From: an uncultured Verrucomicrobiota bacterium
GTDB lineage: Bacteria > Verrucomicrobiota > Kiritimatiellia > RFP12 > UBA3636
Assembly (NCBI GenBank): GCA_946534745.1
Contig: CAMNDA010000427.1
Coordinates: 1-11,881, forward strand
Direction of reading: 5' to 3'
Length of the DNA stretch: 11,881 bases
Position 1 is the first letter of the stretch; each line of letters opens with the position of its first letter. A program made the position numbers and the translations under genes. Shown one piece after another: positions 11,425 through 11,881 of this stretch. The notes under the pieces were generated by a model. The model made no database searches. It was not told the origin of the DNA and saw nothing but the letters and a program-made list of their open reading frames with translations.

Positions 11425-11525
11425 GGAAGCGCGCGCCCGGGTGGCGCGCCTTCCTTCACGTGTTTCAACAAAGGCCACTTCCACGGAGCCTGGGGAGAGA
11501 CACCGGAGGAAGGCGCTTTTCTTTT
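11425..11525 (+). terminator. Alternative stems ending in a T-run (terminator or attenuator)
   Basis: The segment GCGCCTTCCT (11446-11455) can pair with AGGAAGGCGC (11507-11516), which is followed directly by TTTTCTTTTCC, a good intrinsic terminator with a long internal loop. Most of the same segment can instead pair upstream: GGCGCGCCTTCC (11443-11454) with GGAAGCGCGCGCC (11425-11437, one bulge). The two folds exclude each other. Confidence 0.55.
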
Positions 11526-11527
11526 CC

Positions 11528-11556
11528 TTGGCGCCGGAATCCGAAATCGGTAAAAT
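11528..11556 (+). promoter_or_regulatory. Promoter of the last gene
   Basis: TTGGCG (11528-11533), 17-bp spacer, TAAAAT (11551-11556). About 95 bases of leader follow, including GTCC-rich repeats, before the ribosome site AAAGGAAA (11647-11654). Confidence 0.5.
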
Positions 11557-11660
11557 GAAGTTTGCCCATCCCCACGCCGTCCCCTCGTTCCTACGGTCCC
11601 CCAAGTCCCCTTGATTCCTCGCGCCAAGTCCGCAACGTCCGCAAAGAAAGGAAATCCGCA

Positions 11661-11881
11661 ATGAAGAAACTCGCCATCCTGCTTCTCGCCCTCATCGCCG
11701 CCGCGCGCGCCGCGGCGGACGACGCCGCGCTCGTCACGCGGCGCTACGACGTCCTGCCCAGCATCGAGTCGTATTTCACGCCGGGTTCCGGCAATCCGGG
11801 CGATCCGTTCGTCCTCCGGGTCTGCGGTCAGGGCGACAACGGCGCCGGCGTCGGGGACGCGCTCCGCGACTACGCGGCCGA
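11661..11881 (+). CDS. Secreted protein of unknown function (3' partial)
   Basis: ATG at 11661 lies 6 bases after AAAGGAAA. The product begins with a clear signal peptide ('MKKLAILLLALIAAARAAA', cleavage probably before DDAALV). It then reads 'LVTRRYDVLPSIESYF', a Gly/Pro/Asn-rich loop, and 'GVGDALRDYAA' at the window edge (73 codons seen). The 'LVT+.Y.V.P' start followed by a short helix recalls secreted Verrucomicrobiota proteins with an STN/secretin-N-like small domain. That recollection is weak and the diagnostic part lies beyond the window. Codon use is strongly G/C-ending, like the chromosomal genes here. Confidence 0.7.
   Translation, partial: MKKLAILLLALIAAARAAADDAALVTRRYDVLPSIESYFTPGSGNPGDPFVLRVCGQGDNGAGVGDALRDYAA

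Larger units (their letters stand above)
11282..11660. other. Intergenic region with structured elements, no gene seen
   Basis: It holds an inverted GTGGCGGGG-core copy near 11322-11335, a 6-bp hairpin CTTGCA-ATTC-TGCAAG at 11363-11378, the two alternative stems at 11425-11516, a promoter at 11528-11556, and a stretch at 11570-11640 with repeated GTCC(C)C/AAGTCC words spaced about 8-9 bases. No frame on either strand shows the window's codon bias. Confidence 0.6.

Overview
The window is a high-GC bacterial chromosome segment with one compositional break. My counts give 78% GC in 9001-9060 and 48% in 5701-5760. Gene types point to a Verrucomicrobiota/PVC-type organism, possibly Kiritimatiellae or Lentisphaerae: large secreted glycoside hydrolases, an (alpha/alpha)-toroid lyase-like protein, a secreted FGE-sulfatase (C-type-lectin-fold) protein, MNT/HEPN remnants and a short secreted 'LVTRRYDV' protein. 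The taxonomic call is inference; no marker gene is present.

Layout. 1-333 is the C-terminal end of a penicillin-binding protein, followed by a strong hairpin. 397-603 (minus) is a small gene or the C-terminal remnant of a lost gene. 769-3933 encodes a secreted GH42-like glycoside hydrolase with its own promoter. 4022-5193 holds a nucleotidyltransferase-fold gene and a small overlapping gene. These lie between two direct copies of an ~84-bp promoter-bearing repeat (about 94% identical by eye) and are followed by an 8-bp-period repeat and a strong intrinsic terminator. The second repeat copy starts a ~300-nt structured leader, with mutually exclusive rod and terminator folds, ahead of a lower-GC co-directional group: GIY-YIG nuclease (5445-6197), an uncharacterised protein (6238-6666) and a secreted FGE-sulfatase-fold protein (6691-7977). 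A small CD225/dispanin-like membrane protein (8079-8402) follows. From 8831 the sequence is high-GC again: a promoter with a perfect inverted repeat around its -10 box, a lyase/heparinase-like toroid protein (8890-10722), an MNT nucleotidyltransferase (10827-11120) and a HEPN/DUF86 partner cut off before its active-site motif (11117-11281). A structured intergenic region then leads to a secreted protein that runs off the window (11661-end).

Working together. The two carbohydrate-active proteins probably belong to polysaccharide breakdown; each has its own promoter with a nearby dyad, which suggests independent repression. The middle part is an accessory island. Its most interesting feature is the 3' end of the FGE-sulfatase-fold gene. 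It has the RGG-W...C..S....P..R....GFRL scaffold used as the variable region of diversity-generating retroelement (DGR) targets, is strongly adenine-depleted relative to the rest of the gene, and is followed 32 bp later by a nested GC-rich hairpin. No reverse transcriptase or template repeat lies in the window, so if it is a DGR target it would be a remote one. This remains a hypothesis.
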